A stretch of 64,000 bases of DNA from Phaeosaccion multiseriatum (lineage: Eukaryota > Ochrophyta, other classes), in the NCBI GenBank assembly GCA_965112735.1, contig OZ218953.1:4402001-4466000 (forward strand), in the 5' to 3' direction. The notes under the pieces were generated by a model that did not search any database, was not told the origin of the DNA, and saw only the letters and a list, made by a program, of their open reading frames with translations. Shown in pieces: positions 27,111 to 37,216 of the stretch. Made by a program: the position numbers and the translations under genes. Positions within the stretch are counted from its first letter, which is position 1. Every line of letters starts with the position of its first letter.

Positions 27111-28456
27111 TGTGTGTGTAACTACTGTACTTTACACTCATAACTCTGAAGGGCCCGGAGATCCGCCTGGGGAACTTGGTGGACGATAAGCCTATCACGC
27201 TGAGCATGGGGCAGAAGCTCGAGCTCACCACAGATCCCGCCTTCAAGGACATCGGCACTGATGAGGTCATTTACGTCAACTACCAAGGAATAGGTGGGTG
27301 CGCTACCTGCCCTCTTCCATTCAGCTGCACACTGCTGCTGCTGCTGGTGGTGGTGGTGGTAGTGGTGGTGGTGGTGGTTCTCCCCTTTTTCATCCCCCTA
27401 TGGTAGTGTATGTTCTTCAAGTTCATCCTGTCCTTGACTTGTCTTATTTTGGCTGTTCTTGGCTCTTCTTCTGGCAGTGGATGCGGTCAGCGCGGGAAGC
27501 AACATTCTGCTCGACGACGGTCTCGTGAGCCTTGCCGTGTTGCCTCCCCTTTTTCATCCCCCTATGGTAGTGTATGTTCTTCAAGTTCATCCTGTCCTTG
27601 ACTTGTCTTATTTTGGCTGTTCTTGGCTCTTCTTCTGGCAGTGGATGCGGTCAGCGCGGGAAGCAACATTCTGCTCGACGACGGTCTCGTGAGCCTTGCC
27701 GTGTTGGACGTCAAGCCTACCCGTCTCATTTGCCTCGTGGAGAACGACGGAAAGCTCAAGTCGCGCAGAGGCGTCAATCTGCCAGGGGCCAAGGTACGTG
27801 GGGGGAGGAGGAGGGGGGGTCGGTGGTGGAGGTAGAAGAGGAGGGGGAGGAGGAGGAGGAGGAGGAGGAGCAGGAGGCAGCCCATGCTTTACCGCTTCAC
27901 CGCCGTGGCCGCAATCCGTCCTCTCTACTTACTACCTGGCCTGTCGCTCGAAAGAAGCTTATCGTACTGACTGTGCTGTAGCATCTGAGCACAATCCACT
28001 CTTCTCTCTCCTCTCCCTCTCCTATTGTGAACGTGTGACTGACTTGCTTCCTTCCTCACTCACTCACTCACTCACTCACTCACTCACAGGTTGACTTGCC
28101 CGCTCTGAGCGAGAAAGACATGCGCGACATTCGCTACGGCATCGAGAACGATCACGACTTTGTGGCTGCGAGTTTCGTGCGTAAGGCACAGGATGTGAAG
28201 GACATTCGCCGCTTCATCCACGAGGAGCACTTCAAGGTGGAGAGAGAAGAGAGGGAGGGGGGGAGGATGGAGGGGGAGAAAGAGGGAGAGGGGAAGGGAG
28301 AGAGGAAAGGAGAGAGGGAGGAGAGAGAGCGAGCACTCTAAGGTACACATACATACATCCCCTCTGCCTCCCCCCCCTCTTCTCCCTCTCCTCCTCCTCC
28401 TCCTCCTCCTCACCCACCGCTCCTCCTCCTCCTCCTCCTCCTCCTCACCCACACCC

Positions 28457-28487
<31 letters not shown>

Positions 28488-30797
28488 TGCAGATTTGGCC
28501 CGCAGAGCACCCCGCCCCTCTCATCGTGTCAAAGATTGAGAACAAGGAGGCCGTGGACAACTTCCAGGAGATCCTTGAACTCTCTGACGGCATCATGGTG
28601 GCCAGGGGGGACTTGGGGGTGGAGATTCAGGCAGAGAAGATCACCAATCTACAGAAGATGATGTGCAGAGAGTGCAACAAGGTGTGTGTGTGAGAGAGAG
28701 AGTGAGGGAGATTCAGGCAGAGAAGATCACCAATCTGCAGAAGATGATGTGCAGAGAGTGCAACAAGGTGTGTGTGAGAGGTTTTGTGTGTTGCGCGTGC
28801 CTGCAGCACGGGCTTTGTGTTGATACGCTGTGTCCTTCCCTCTCTCTCTCTCTCCCTCTCCCCCCCCCCCCCTTTTCCTTCTCTCCCTCCCGGGTTCCCC
28901 CCCCCCCCTCTCTCCCTCCCCACCCCTCCCTTTCCCCCCCTCTCTCCCCCCCCTCTCTCCCTGCAGGTGGGCAAGCCCGTGATCGTGGCCACTCAGATGC
29001 TTGAGAGCATGCAGCAGAACCCCCGCCCCACCCGCGCTGAAGTCAGTGACGTTACAAACGCCGTGTATGATGGAGCCGACGCGGTCATGCTCTCGGGGGA
29101 GAGTGCTCAGGTGCGTGGCTGCGTGTGTGTGCGTGTGCGTGTGCGTGTGCGTGTGTGTGTATGTGTCTGTGTGTGCGTGTGTATGTTTGCCTGTTTTGGT
29201 ACATACTTCGTAGTACTGTGTTTTTGGTGCGCTTCTTTTACTCCCCTTCCTTTTTTGTGCGATACTACTTGACTCACCTTGCCTCCCCTCCCCTTCTCTT
29301 CTCCTTCCTTCCTTCCTTCCTTCCTTCCCTTCCCTTCCCTTCCCCCACCGCCTCTCATCGCAACACACTGCACATGATACGACAGGGCAAGTACCCCGTG
29401 GAGAGCGTATTCATGATGAGAAGAATCATCAACGAGTCCGAGACGGGCCACGATCAGGGCCTGGGCTGCAGCAGCACCACAACCTCCACATCCAGCACCA
29501 GCACCATCACAACTGGCGCATCCCCTGCGGAGTCCGACGTCTCCGACCACTCGGAAGGAGTGGCCAGTGCTGCCGTGCACGCAGCGCACAGCCTGAGGGC
29601 AAAGATGATCCTGTGTATGACGAAGGAGGGGGAGATGCCCCGTAGGGTGGCGAAGTACCGCCCGCAAGTGCCTGTGCTGTGCTATACACGCTCCCAGAAG
29701 GTTGGTTGGATGGGTTGGTTGGTTGGGCAAGGGGGAGGGAGGAGGGAGTAGGCAGATAGACAGAGGGTAGACACACAGAAACAGAGAGAGAAAAAGAAGG
29801 ACGGAGAGACTGACTGACTGTCTGACTGACTATCTGACTTACAGAGAGCGCTATCCCCCGCCCCTCACTGATCCATCCATCCCTTCTCCTCACCATCCAT
29901 CCATCCTCCCCCTTCCACCACCACAGCGCGGCCGTCAGCTGATGCTTCACCGTGCCCTCCACGTGGTCATCAGCCCCCCCTCTGCGGACGACCTCTCCAT
30001 GGATGAGAGGCAAGCCCTGGCCGTGCAAGAGGCTCAAGAACTCGGCTTCTGCAAGGCGGGGGACACCATCATCATCGTTGGCAAGGAGGAGCCCATCGGC
30101 TTCGGGACGGAGTCACGCACCCTGCGAGTCTGCAAGGTCGGTGTTACTTGTGTTACTTGTGTGTGTGTGTTTGTTTGTGTGTGAGTGCATTTGTCGGTGT
30201 TACTTGTGTGTGTGTGTTTGTTTGTGTGTGAGTGCATTTGTCGGTGTTACTTGTGTGTGTTTGTTTGTTTGTGTGTGAGTGCATTTGTCGGTGTTACTTG
30301 TGTGTGTTTGTTTGTGTGTGAGTGCATTTGTCGGTGTTACTTGTGTGTGTTTGTTTGTGTGTGAGTGCATTTGTCGGTGTTACTTGTGTGTGTTTGTTTG
30401 TGTGTGAGTGCATTTGTCGGTGTTACTTGTGTGTGTTTGTTTGTGTGTGAGTGCATTTGTCGGTGTGTGTGTGTGCGTGTGTTTTTGTCAGTGTGTGTGT
30501 CTGTTTAGTTTGTCCGTGTGTGCATGTGTCTCTGTCTGGTTTTTAAAAACACACTCCGTGAATGAGGCCCTGCTTCATGCCATGGAGAGAGCCAAGAGAA
30601 GAGCGCGTTGGTCAGTCGTGTGCTGCCATGCCCACCATGCCCACCATACCAGCCATGCCAGTCCGCCCACCCGCCTTCAAAGTCCGTTCCTCACCCCCAT
30701 TCTTACAATCCCGTTACCTCATTTTGTGGGCGTTGTTTCCTTCCCATCTGCTGCCATCTCCCGCCTGCCGAACCACCAACAGGTCAAGCTGCCTTAG
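26263..30797 (+). CDS. pyruvate kinase
   Basis: Ten exons (26263-26592, 26777-26845, 27152-27293, 27642-27793, 28090-28236, 28493-28681, 28967-29110, 29386-29700, 29927-30136, 30783-30797) close at 570 residues. It transfers phosphate from phosphoenolpyruvate to ADP. Diagnostic blocks are [22 protein letters not shown], the catalytic-lysine signature [13 protein letters not shown], Mg-site [12 protein letters not shown], and [20 protein letters not shown] leading to [15 protein letters not shown]. The N-terminal ~45 residues are basic and rich in Ala/Ser ([15 protein letters not shown]), suggesting mitochondrial or other organelle targeting. A ~35-residue Ser/Thr insert (29465-29570) lies at the A/C-domain border. 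The last exon encodes only VKLP. Introns 3 and 6 contain duplicated, apparently unused pieces of exons 4 and 6. Confidence 0.95.
27380..27707 (+). repeat. 164-bp tandem duplication covering an acceptor and the 5' part of pyruvate kinase exon 4
   Basis: Bases 27380-27543 recur at 27544-27707, with identity as far as I can read by eye. Each copy holds intron 3' sequence, the acceptor CTTCTGGCAG and about 65 bases of exon 4 ([20 protein letters not shown]). The first copy has no proper exon 3' end. Reading through it reaches a stop, and 164 is not a multiple of three. The normal protein is made only if the splice goes to the second acceptor (27642). Confidence 0.9.
28621..28778 (+). repeat. 86-bp-offset duplication of the 3' end of pyruvate kinase exon 6 and its donor
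   Basis: About 72 bases ending in the exon 6 donor (28621-28692) recur at 28707-28778 with one difference (CTACAG versus CTGCAG). Both copies end in AACAAG followed by GTGTGTGTG. Using the second donor would read through an in-frame stop, so the first donor (after 28681) must be used. The second copy is a dead exon fragment inside intron 6. Confidence 0.88.
30137..30470 (+). repeat. ~43-bp minisatellite in pyruvate kinase intron 9
   Basis: The unit begins GTCGGTGTTACTTGTGTGTG and ends in GAGTGCATTT. About seven to eight copies run directly from the donor site of intron 9, with small length changes in the GT and GTTT segments. The repeat starts at the donor GT itself. Confidence 0.9.
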
Positions 30798-31161
30798 TGC
30801 CAGACCGACAGCAAGAGGAGCAGGAGAATCAAGCCGTGCTTCATCCATAGAATAAAGGAGGCTCTGTTATAAATGAAATAGCCTAGCTATTCGAGCTACT
30901 CGATTTTGACTCTATTCGAGCTATTAGATTTTGACGTGAGAGAGACGGGAAACAAAAGTACCTCCAAGTGGGGTTGTCAACTGTGTGGGTAGTAATTATT
31001 TGTCAATAAGAATAAACCCCGCCCCCGAACACCCTGCCTGCCTGCTGCTCCCTCCTTCTATCCGTCGAGGAAGCTCCTTCTCTTTGTGGGGAACCGCTCT
31101 CAAACCAAAGCGCCCCTTATTATATTAGTACCATGTATGGCAAGAGCAACAGAGTCGCGGT
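30798..31161. other. convergent 3' spacer, pyruvate kinase / EamA transporter
   Basis: This 364-base spacer contains a short A/T-richer segment and a ~25-base tandem pair at 30886-30935 (CTATTCGAGCTA, then GATTTTGAC, twice). AATAAA-like elements near 30851 and 31011 could serve as polyadenylation signals for the plus-strand gene. Confidence 0.5.
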
Positions 31162-32697
31162 TCATTCGTCCCTTGCTTCTGCCGTATCATTAACTCCTGC
31201 TGCTACTACTGCTGTATCACCAACTGCTTCTCCTACCGGTTCGGGCGGCGTGGTGGCCGCAATCGCCAGCGCCCCAAAGAACAAAAGCGCCCCTGCGTAG
31301 CCCGGAGCGTTAATCTGCTCTCCTAAGAACACGGTGGCCACAAGCGTGTTCCACAGAGGGTTGGTGGCGTAGATGAGCTGTGCACGGGAGGGGCCCACTT
31401 CGTTCTGGGCAGTGACCTGGAGGAGAGTGGCGACTCCGTTGGCGAAGGCCTGGCGAGGGTGGAAGGCGGGAAGGTGGGCACAGGAGCAGGAAGTGGAGAG
31501 ATATGTATGTATGTGTGTTGTCTTGTCTTCTGCTGGTTGTTGTTTGGGTTTGGGATACGCGTGTCAGTCCAGGAAGTGAGAGACAAACCTGCTCACAACA
31601 CCTATATTCGGTTTCCTCTCTCCCTCACTCGCCCACGCACCCACCCCACTCACTCACTCTCTCTCCCTCCCTACCTCCCTCCTTACGTACCTCCCTCCCT
31701 TCCTCCCTCCCTCACTCCCTCACTAACTCACTCACTCACTCACTCACCCCGGAGAAGATGGTGACCGCCCCAATCAGCTTGAGCTCGTCCGGCGTGACAG
31801 AGACAAACCAATGTCGAATCTCCTCTGACATTGGCAGGTCAAGCTGACTCACAACCGCCAGAGCCGAGAAGGAGAAGAGGGTCTGGAAGAGGGTCTTGGA
31901 GGCAGTGAGAGGGAGCACCTTGGTACGACGGCCCCATATATTCACGCGAATGTCATAGCATGAGTACCAGAAGGCAGCTGCGAGGCAGAAAGCTGCGCGG
32001 AGAGAGTGTTGTTTTGGAAAGAGAACGGGCAGGAAGGAAGGAAGGAAGGAAGGAAGCAAGCAAGCATGATGGAAGAAAGTTCAATTTTCCTTGTCTTGGT
32101 ATGCACATCTTCCATACACCCATGCCACCCATGTGACAAACAGTCAACCAGTCAGCAACAGTGAAGAGAAGTCGCGACGAGCCTTCCAAGCCTCAAGCCT
32201 CTCCGGACAAAGGAATTGGTGTCAACCATCCATAGTCCCCTCCCCTCCCTCCCTTCCCTCTGTCCCTCCCCTCCCTCCGTCCTTCCCTCTCTCCCTCCCT
32301 CCCTCCCTCCCTCCCTCCCTCCCTCCCTCCTTCCTTCCTTCCCTTCCTTCCCCCCTCCACGCCTCACCGTTCCCAAGCAGGAGGTCGTGAAGCTGACCCG
32401 CGCTCGCGGAGGAGGCCCCGTCCACTGCAAGCAGAGCCACCCCTGAGAAGGCCATGAGGGCCGCCGTCCACACCTTCGTGCCCAGCTTCACGCCCATTAA
32501 GGACTAACCGGCGCAGAGAGGGGGATATAGACCCGTCGAGTGAGTGGCAAGCGTAGTAAGTGCGACAGAGAAGACCGATGGGCAGACAGACCAACAGACA
32601 GACAGAAAGACAGACAGACATAGACAGACAGACAGGCAAGTAGGCAGGTCGACAGACAGACAGACCGACCGACAGACAGACAGACCGACAGACAGAC

Positions 32698-32742
<45 letters not shown>

Positions 32743-33985
32743 GCAAAGCAAGACGTATGATGAGTGAGGAGAGTCTTGGACCACAGAGGGGGAAGAGGGT
32801 GTGCCTGGAAAGGCTACGCACCTGGGGTCACAAACATGGCGGAAGGAAAGGAAAGGGAGTCCTACCAGTACCCAGAGCATCCATTCAACACTGATATAGC
32901 ATTCCACCCACGCCAGTAAGCTCCTATAGACATCCTTAATTCCCTCTCCAGCACCAGCGCCAACCCCACCCTCACCCTCACCCTCACCCACCCACCTGCG
33001 CGATAGGCACCATGATTGTGGTCAGCTGAACGAAGAAGGCAGCCTGTGAAGACAGTGTCAGAGAGATGCCCAAGTAGTTAAAGCCCACCCCCAAGACCTT
33101 GTAGGCGCCGAGTTCGAGCCCGCCTCTGATGGCCTCCGTGTCCTTGAAAAAGGGGGTTCGCTCTTTTCTCGTCGGTATCACCATGCCCGCTTTGACTGCT
33201 GCCGCCTCAGCTGCGGCCACATCGGAAGCTCGCTTGGCTTCTTGCACGCCCCCCACGATGAGGACTGTGATTAAGGCCGACAGAGCAGAGCCAAAATTGA
33301 TGACGAAGGTTGGTGGGCCTTTGTGCACCGAAGAGTTGTGTGTGTGTGCGTGTGTGTGAATGTGTGTATGAGGGAGAGAGAGAGAGAGAGCGCGCGTGGG
33401 GGGGAGGTGGTGGTAAGAGGTCAGGTGTGCAGCTGAGAGAGGCGCACCACGATGCTACCGCTCCTCAAAGCTCCTCTGCCCCCCTGCCAAGCTGCACTCA
33501 CCGTGATCAACGGCGTTGTACATGTACCGCACAGCAGGAGTGTTCAATGCCCACATCCAGGTAATGACGAGGAGAGTCCCCAACGACTTGAGATACGAAG
33601 GGCTACTCAGCTCCTCCTCTTCGGGGATCACGATGGCGTTGGGGTCGATGCAGACCGACCCTGGGGAAAACTCCACCAAGCAAAACTCGTCGTCTTCATC
33701 CCCCCCTTCCAACAAATTCATCTCCTCCACCGTCAGCGGGGAGGGGGCCACAGCCACAGACTCGCGGAGAAGCGTCGCCTCCCCCCTCTCTACCTGCCCG
33801 TTCTCGCTCCTCCTTCGCTTCAGACCATTACCGCTCCTGCAGCTGTGGAAGGACGAGAGGCGACGTCTCTGTAGTCTTCGCCCACCTCGGCTCCAACAGC
33901 TTTGCATGGAGGAGAGGGGGCGAGGTGCCTGAGGCACAAAAGCGACCACCCCCAAGGGAACACCGACCACTAACAGTATCTTCAT
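31162..33985 (-). CDS. plastid-targeted EamA/DMT-family transporter
   Basis: Exons 33502-33985, 32996-33318, 32368-32503, 31748-31992 and 31162-31449 close at 491 residues. The start [20 protein letters not shown] is a signal peptide running into AFVPQAP, an ASAFAP-like plastid junction, followed by an Arg/Ser-rich transit region and an acidic stretch. About ten membrane segments follow, including [39 protein letters not shown] and [20 protein letters not shown], the last being the typical EamA P-x-W/F-x2-L-x10-GE block. EamA proteins export or exchange small metabolites; the substrate is unknown. Intron 4 begins GTGAGTGAGTGAGTGAGTGA, an expansion of the donor consensus, and other introns hold purine-rich and (GACA)n-like tracts. 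Confidence 0.85.
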
Positions 33986-34331
33986 TGTACAGCTCCTCTG
34001 CCGGTAGGGTAGAGCTGTGGGGGGGAGAAAAATCGAAAAATCGCGGTGAAAAAGTCCATCTGTGACTCTGGGTATGTAGAACACGCGAGGCGTTTTTTCA
34101 CATGACGGCGCAAATTTTAGGGGCCCATACCCATAGAGGGCCCTTAGCGCAGCAGGGGAGAGGACAGAGAGGGGGGGGAGATTGCTTCGCCCTTGGTTTT
34201 TTATTTGTTGCTCAAGCAACGGTGCATGAAGGAGGGAAGAAGATGAGGAAAGGTCCCAAGACCTGAGGCTTCCCCCGACAGCCTGGAAGGGTGACACTAA
34301 CGCGGACAAAGGACTTCACACAACGAAGCAA
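33986..34331. promoter_or_regulatory. divergent promoter region, EamA transporter / kinase-like gene
   Basis: This 346-base divergent spacer has a C/G-run (34017-34025) and a G-run (34172-34180) but no clear TATA box. It should contain both promoters. Confidence 0.4.
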
Positions 34332-36608
34332 ATGTGGCGGAGTAGGGGAAACGGGAGGGTGGGCTACAATGGTCCCCCTGATTATGAGAGCGGGGCCTGG
34401 AAGGGTGAGAAGGAAACGAAAGTGCGACGTCAGCAAAGGAGCAAAAAAGTCGTCTTTCTCCTCCTCTTTGTTGCCTGTGGGTTGCTGATGATTCCGATGG
34501 TGCTCTTTACGCGTAGAGGCACAGGTTCAGGGCATGCCTCCCCCATACTCCTCCGCTCTGCACGTGTAGATGACATCGCCGAGCTGGCGCGGGAGGCGGA
34601 GCTGGAAACGCTCAGGCGTTCCCTGGAAGAGGCGCAGAGCGAGAAGGAGAGGACGGCGGAGGACCTTCGTCTGATGCGCCAGTCGCTGGACGCGGTAAAT
34701 CGCAAGTTCCGGGAGCGGCAGGACCAGCTGAAAAAGGAAGACCGGCTTGATGTGGAAGCCAAGATGCTTCCCCTCGATCACAAGATAGAGGCCTTGGAGA
34801 AGGAGAAGGAGCAACTCGAAACCAAAGTGCTCACTCTGGAGGAGCTGGCTGAGGAGCTGCAGCGAGCGGGGAGGGGGGAGCCTGCTGTTGCTGGTGCTGG
34901 CGCTGCTGGTGCGGAGGAGGAGGGCGAGACAAGGCTGCTGGTGGACGGGCTACGCGAGCAGCTCGCTCAGGCGGAGGCAGCGAAGGCCGAGGCAGACAAG
35001 CAGATTGGCATTGTTGATAGAGCCCTCTCCGACTTGAGGCACTCCGTAGAGGACACGCACATTACCTTCAACTGCGACTCCAGTCCTTTGGAGGACGTAG
35101 AGGACGAAGAAATTGGAGGTTGGGGCTGCGATGTCTTTGAGGACATCTACACCAACTTCCCGGGCGAGCTCATCGGAGAGGGTTACTGGCGAGATGTCTA
35201 CAAAACCACCTTTCGGGGGCAAGACATTGTCTACAAGAAGATGAAGGAAAAGCACGAGAAGACGGACCGGAATGTCGAACGCCATCGCTGGGAAGCCGCC
35301 GCCATTTGGGCCGTGAATGACCACCCCAACATCGTCCCGCTGCTCGGCTATTGCAAGTACGACATTATCAGCCCGTATTTCCCCCAAAACTTGGAGGAGG
35401 TGTTTTTGGAGGGGAAGGAGGAGTTTAGCACACTTGAGATTTACGCCAAGGCGTTACAAGTGGCAAAGGGTATGATGGCTCTGCACACGCACCCGGGAGG
35501 CCCCATTGTGCACGCGGACTTGCAGCCTCGACAGCTCATGATGGATGAAGAAGGCGTGGTGCGAGTCAACGACTTGAATCGACTGCGATTTATTGGCACT
35601 CCTCGGGAGGGCAAGGATGAGGTGTGTGCAGTGTCGATGGGCAGATCGAACGGAGTGTGGAGGGCACCCGACGAGTTCCACAAAAAGTCCAAGATTACGG
35701 AGAAGGTCGACATCTACTCGCTTGGCATGATCTTTTGGAGCATGTACGGTCGAGAGCCTCCCTTCCCGAGGTCCAACACCGAGATTGAAGACTACTCTTA
35801 TCGCGATTGGATCAAAGTTGGGAACCGCCCTGATGTGGACTACAGGTGGCCAAAGCCCTTCACACAACTGGTGCGGCGAATGTGGCAAGAAGAGCCACTA
35901 AAGCGGCCGGGTATAGAGGAAGTGGTGGCGGAGTTGGAGATGATGATTGAGGAGGAGAAGCAGGACTTGCTGGATCAGGAGGAGCTGGCCAAGCAGGAAA
36001 GGGAGACGGAGGAGAGGCAGGAGGCAGAGGAGAAGAATAAGCTCCAAGCCGAGGGGAAGATGCGGTCCAAGGAGGACTTGCAGCAGGAGGAGCATGAGAA
36101 GGACAAGGACAAGAGGATGGAGGAAGAGCCCCTGTTTGAGAAGGCGGCGACAGAGGTCAAAGAGACCGTTCCTGACGCCCCTCTTATCCCCGTTGTCCCT
36201 CCTGATGTGCCCATTGTTGTCCCCGAGGCCCCTCTTGTTGTCCCTGACGTACCTGTTGAGCCTGCCGTGCCTGATGACGTGCCTGTTGAGCCTGCCGTGC
36301 CTGTTGAGCCTGCCGTGCCTGTTGAGCCTGCCGTGCCTGTTGAGCCTGCCGTGCCTGTTGAGCCTGCCGTGCCTGTTGAGCCTGCCGTGCCTATTGAGCC
36401 TGCCGTGCCTGATGACGTGCCTGTTGAGCCTGCCGTGCCTGTTGAGCCTGCCGTGCCTATTGAGCCTGCCGTGCCTGTTGAGCCTGCCGTGCCTGTTGAG
36501 CCTGCCGTGCCTGTTGAGCCTGCCGTGCCTGATGAGCCTGCCGTACCTTTTGCTGCCTTCGTCCCTAACGCTCCTCACGTCCCTGAGGGGGGTGTGGAGG
36601 AGGGGTAA
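34332..36608 (+). CDS. signal-anchored protein kinase-like protein with atypical catalytic motifs
   Basis: A single 758-codon exon. Residues ~40-59 form a membrane anchor ([20 protein letters not shown]) preceded by a basic segment, so the bulk probably faces a lumen or the exterior. A coiled coil (~80-225) follows, then a kinase fold (~280-535): [10 protein letters not shown] in place of the Gly loop, IVYKKM with the lysine, [11 protein letters not shown] where HRDLKxxN is usual, VNDLNR in place of DFG, and [13 protein letters not shown]. The catalytic and metal-binding Asp are kept, but the lysine after DL and the Asn of the catalytic loop are both Gln. It may be inactive or use an unusual mechanism. 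The tail is Glu/Lys-rich, then has 15 copies of (V/I/D)EPAVP. No intron was needed, unlike every neighbour. Confidence 0.8.
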   Translation: MWRSRGNGRVGYNGPPDYESGAWKGEKETKVRRQQRSKKVVFLLLFVACGLLMIPMVLFTRRGTGSGHASPILLRSARVDDIAELAREAELETLRRSLEEAQSEKERTAEDLRLMRQSLDAVNRKFRERQDQLKKEDRLDVEAKMLPLDHKIEALEKEKEQLETKVLTLEELAEELQRAGRGEPAVAGAGAAGAEEEGETRLLVDGLREQLAQAEAAKAEADKQIGIVDRALSDLRHSVEDTHITFNCDSSPLEDVEDEEIGGWGCDVFEDIYTNFPGELIGEGYWRDVYKTTFRGQDIVYKKMKEKHEKTDRNVERHRWEAAAIWAVNDHPNIVPLLGYCKYDIISPYFPQNLEEVFLEGKEEFSTLEIYAKALQVAKGMMALHTHPGGPIVHADLQPRQLMMDEEGVVRVNDLNRLRFIGTPREGKDEVCAVSMGRSNGVWRAPDEFHKKSKITEKVDIYSLGMIFWSMYGREPPFPRSNTEIEDYSYRDWIKVGNRPDVDYRWPKPFTQLVRRMWQEEPLKRPGIEEVVAELEMMIEEEKQDLLDQEELAKQERETEERQEAEEKNKLQAEGKMRSKEDLQQEEHEKDKDKRMEEEPLFEKAATEVKETVPDAPLIPVVPPDVPIVVPEAPLVVPDVPVEPAVPDDVPVEPAVPVEPAVPVEPAVPVEPAVPVEPAVPVEPAVPIEPAVPDDVPVEPAVPVEPAVPIEPAVPVEPAVPVEPAVPVEPAVPDEPAVPFAAFVPNAPHVPEGGVEEG
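36253..36545 (+). repeat. 18-bp coding minisatellite (VEPAVP repeats)
   Basis: The unit GTTGAGCCTGCCGTGCCT repeats about 15 times with a few substitutions (ATTGAG, GATGAG) and two inserted GATGACGTGCCT blocks. The arrangement of the GATGAC blocks suggests a higher-order duplication of the array. Confidence 0.95.
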
Positions 36609-37216
36609 CAGGAAGGAAGGAAGGAAGAAAGGAAGGAAGGAAGAGAGGAAGGAAGGAAGGAAGGAAGGAAGGGGGTCCAGCACAGGTGGAAGAGTGGTGG
36701 CGGCTTTTTGGAAGGGGTCACCGCTTCTTAATTTTGTCTGATATTATAGAATAGGTCGAAACAGGAAGAAGAAGAGTAGTCAGAACTTAAGGGATGGTAG
36801 TTTTTATTTATAATGTGCAACGCGCGATTGAAGCGCACTATTTACGGGTGGTCTCTTGTCTTGACGAGCGAGCTTCTCCCTCTCTCTCAAAAGGCACGTC
36901 ATGTGTGTCCCGACGAAGCGGCTTGAGAGCGTGAGGGTGCGGCAAGACAAGAGCTCGACAAGGCCGGCTGCTAAAGGCCTTGACGGGCCAACATGGCAGC
37001 ATACTACGTTTCTCTGCTCTCCTGCCCTCATCCTCTTACGCTGCTACTGCTGCTTGCCACTTGTCCCTCTGCTGCGCGTGGGGGCGCGTCGAGAAGAAAA
37101 AGAAGAAGAAGAAGAAGAAGGAAAAGGAGGGGGGGGGGGGGGAGGTGTAGGGGGAGGAAAGAGGAGGAGGAGGGGGAGGGAGGAGAGTGCAAGGCAGGCT
37201 GTCAGCCGCCGAGCAA
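36609..37216. other. convergent intergenic region
   Basis: This spacer lies between the stops of the kinase-like (+) and TL17-like (-) genes. It has a (GGAA)n tract at 36609-36670 and a purine-rich (GAA)n/G-run block at 37090-37190. No coding sequence was recognised. Confidence 0.5.

Noticed and set aside
30137-30470. Possible CRISPR-like array of ~43-bp units
   Set aside because: The units are contiguous with no unique spacers and lie in an intron of a eukaryotic gene; it is a minisatellite.
37090-37190. Purine-rich block as a possible coding Lys/Arg-rich exon
   Set aside because: It lies after the stop of the TL17-like gene in a convergent spacer and has no splice sites in frame with either neighbour.
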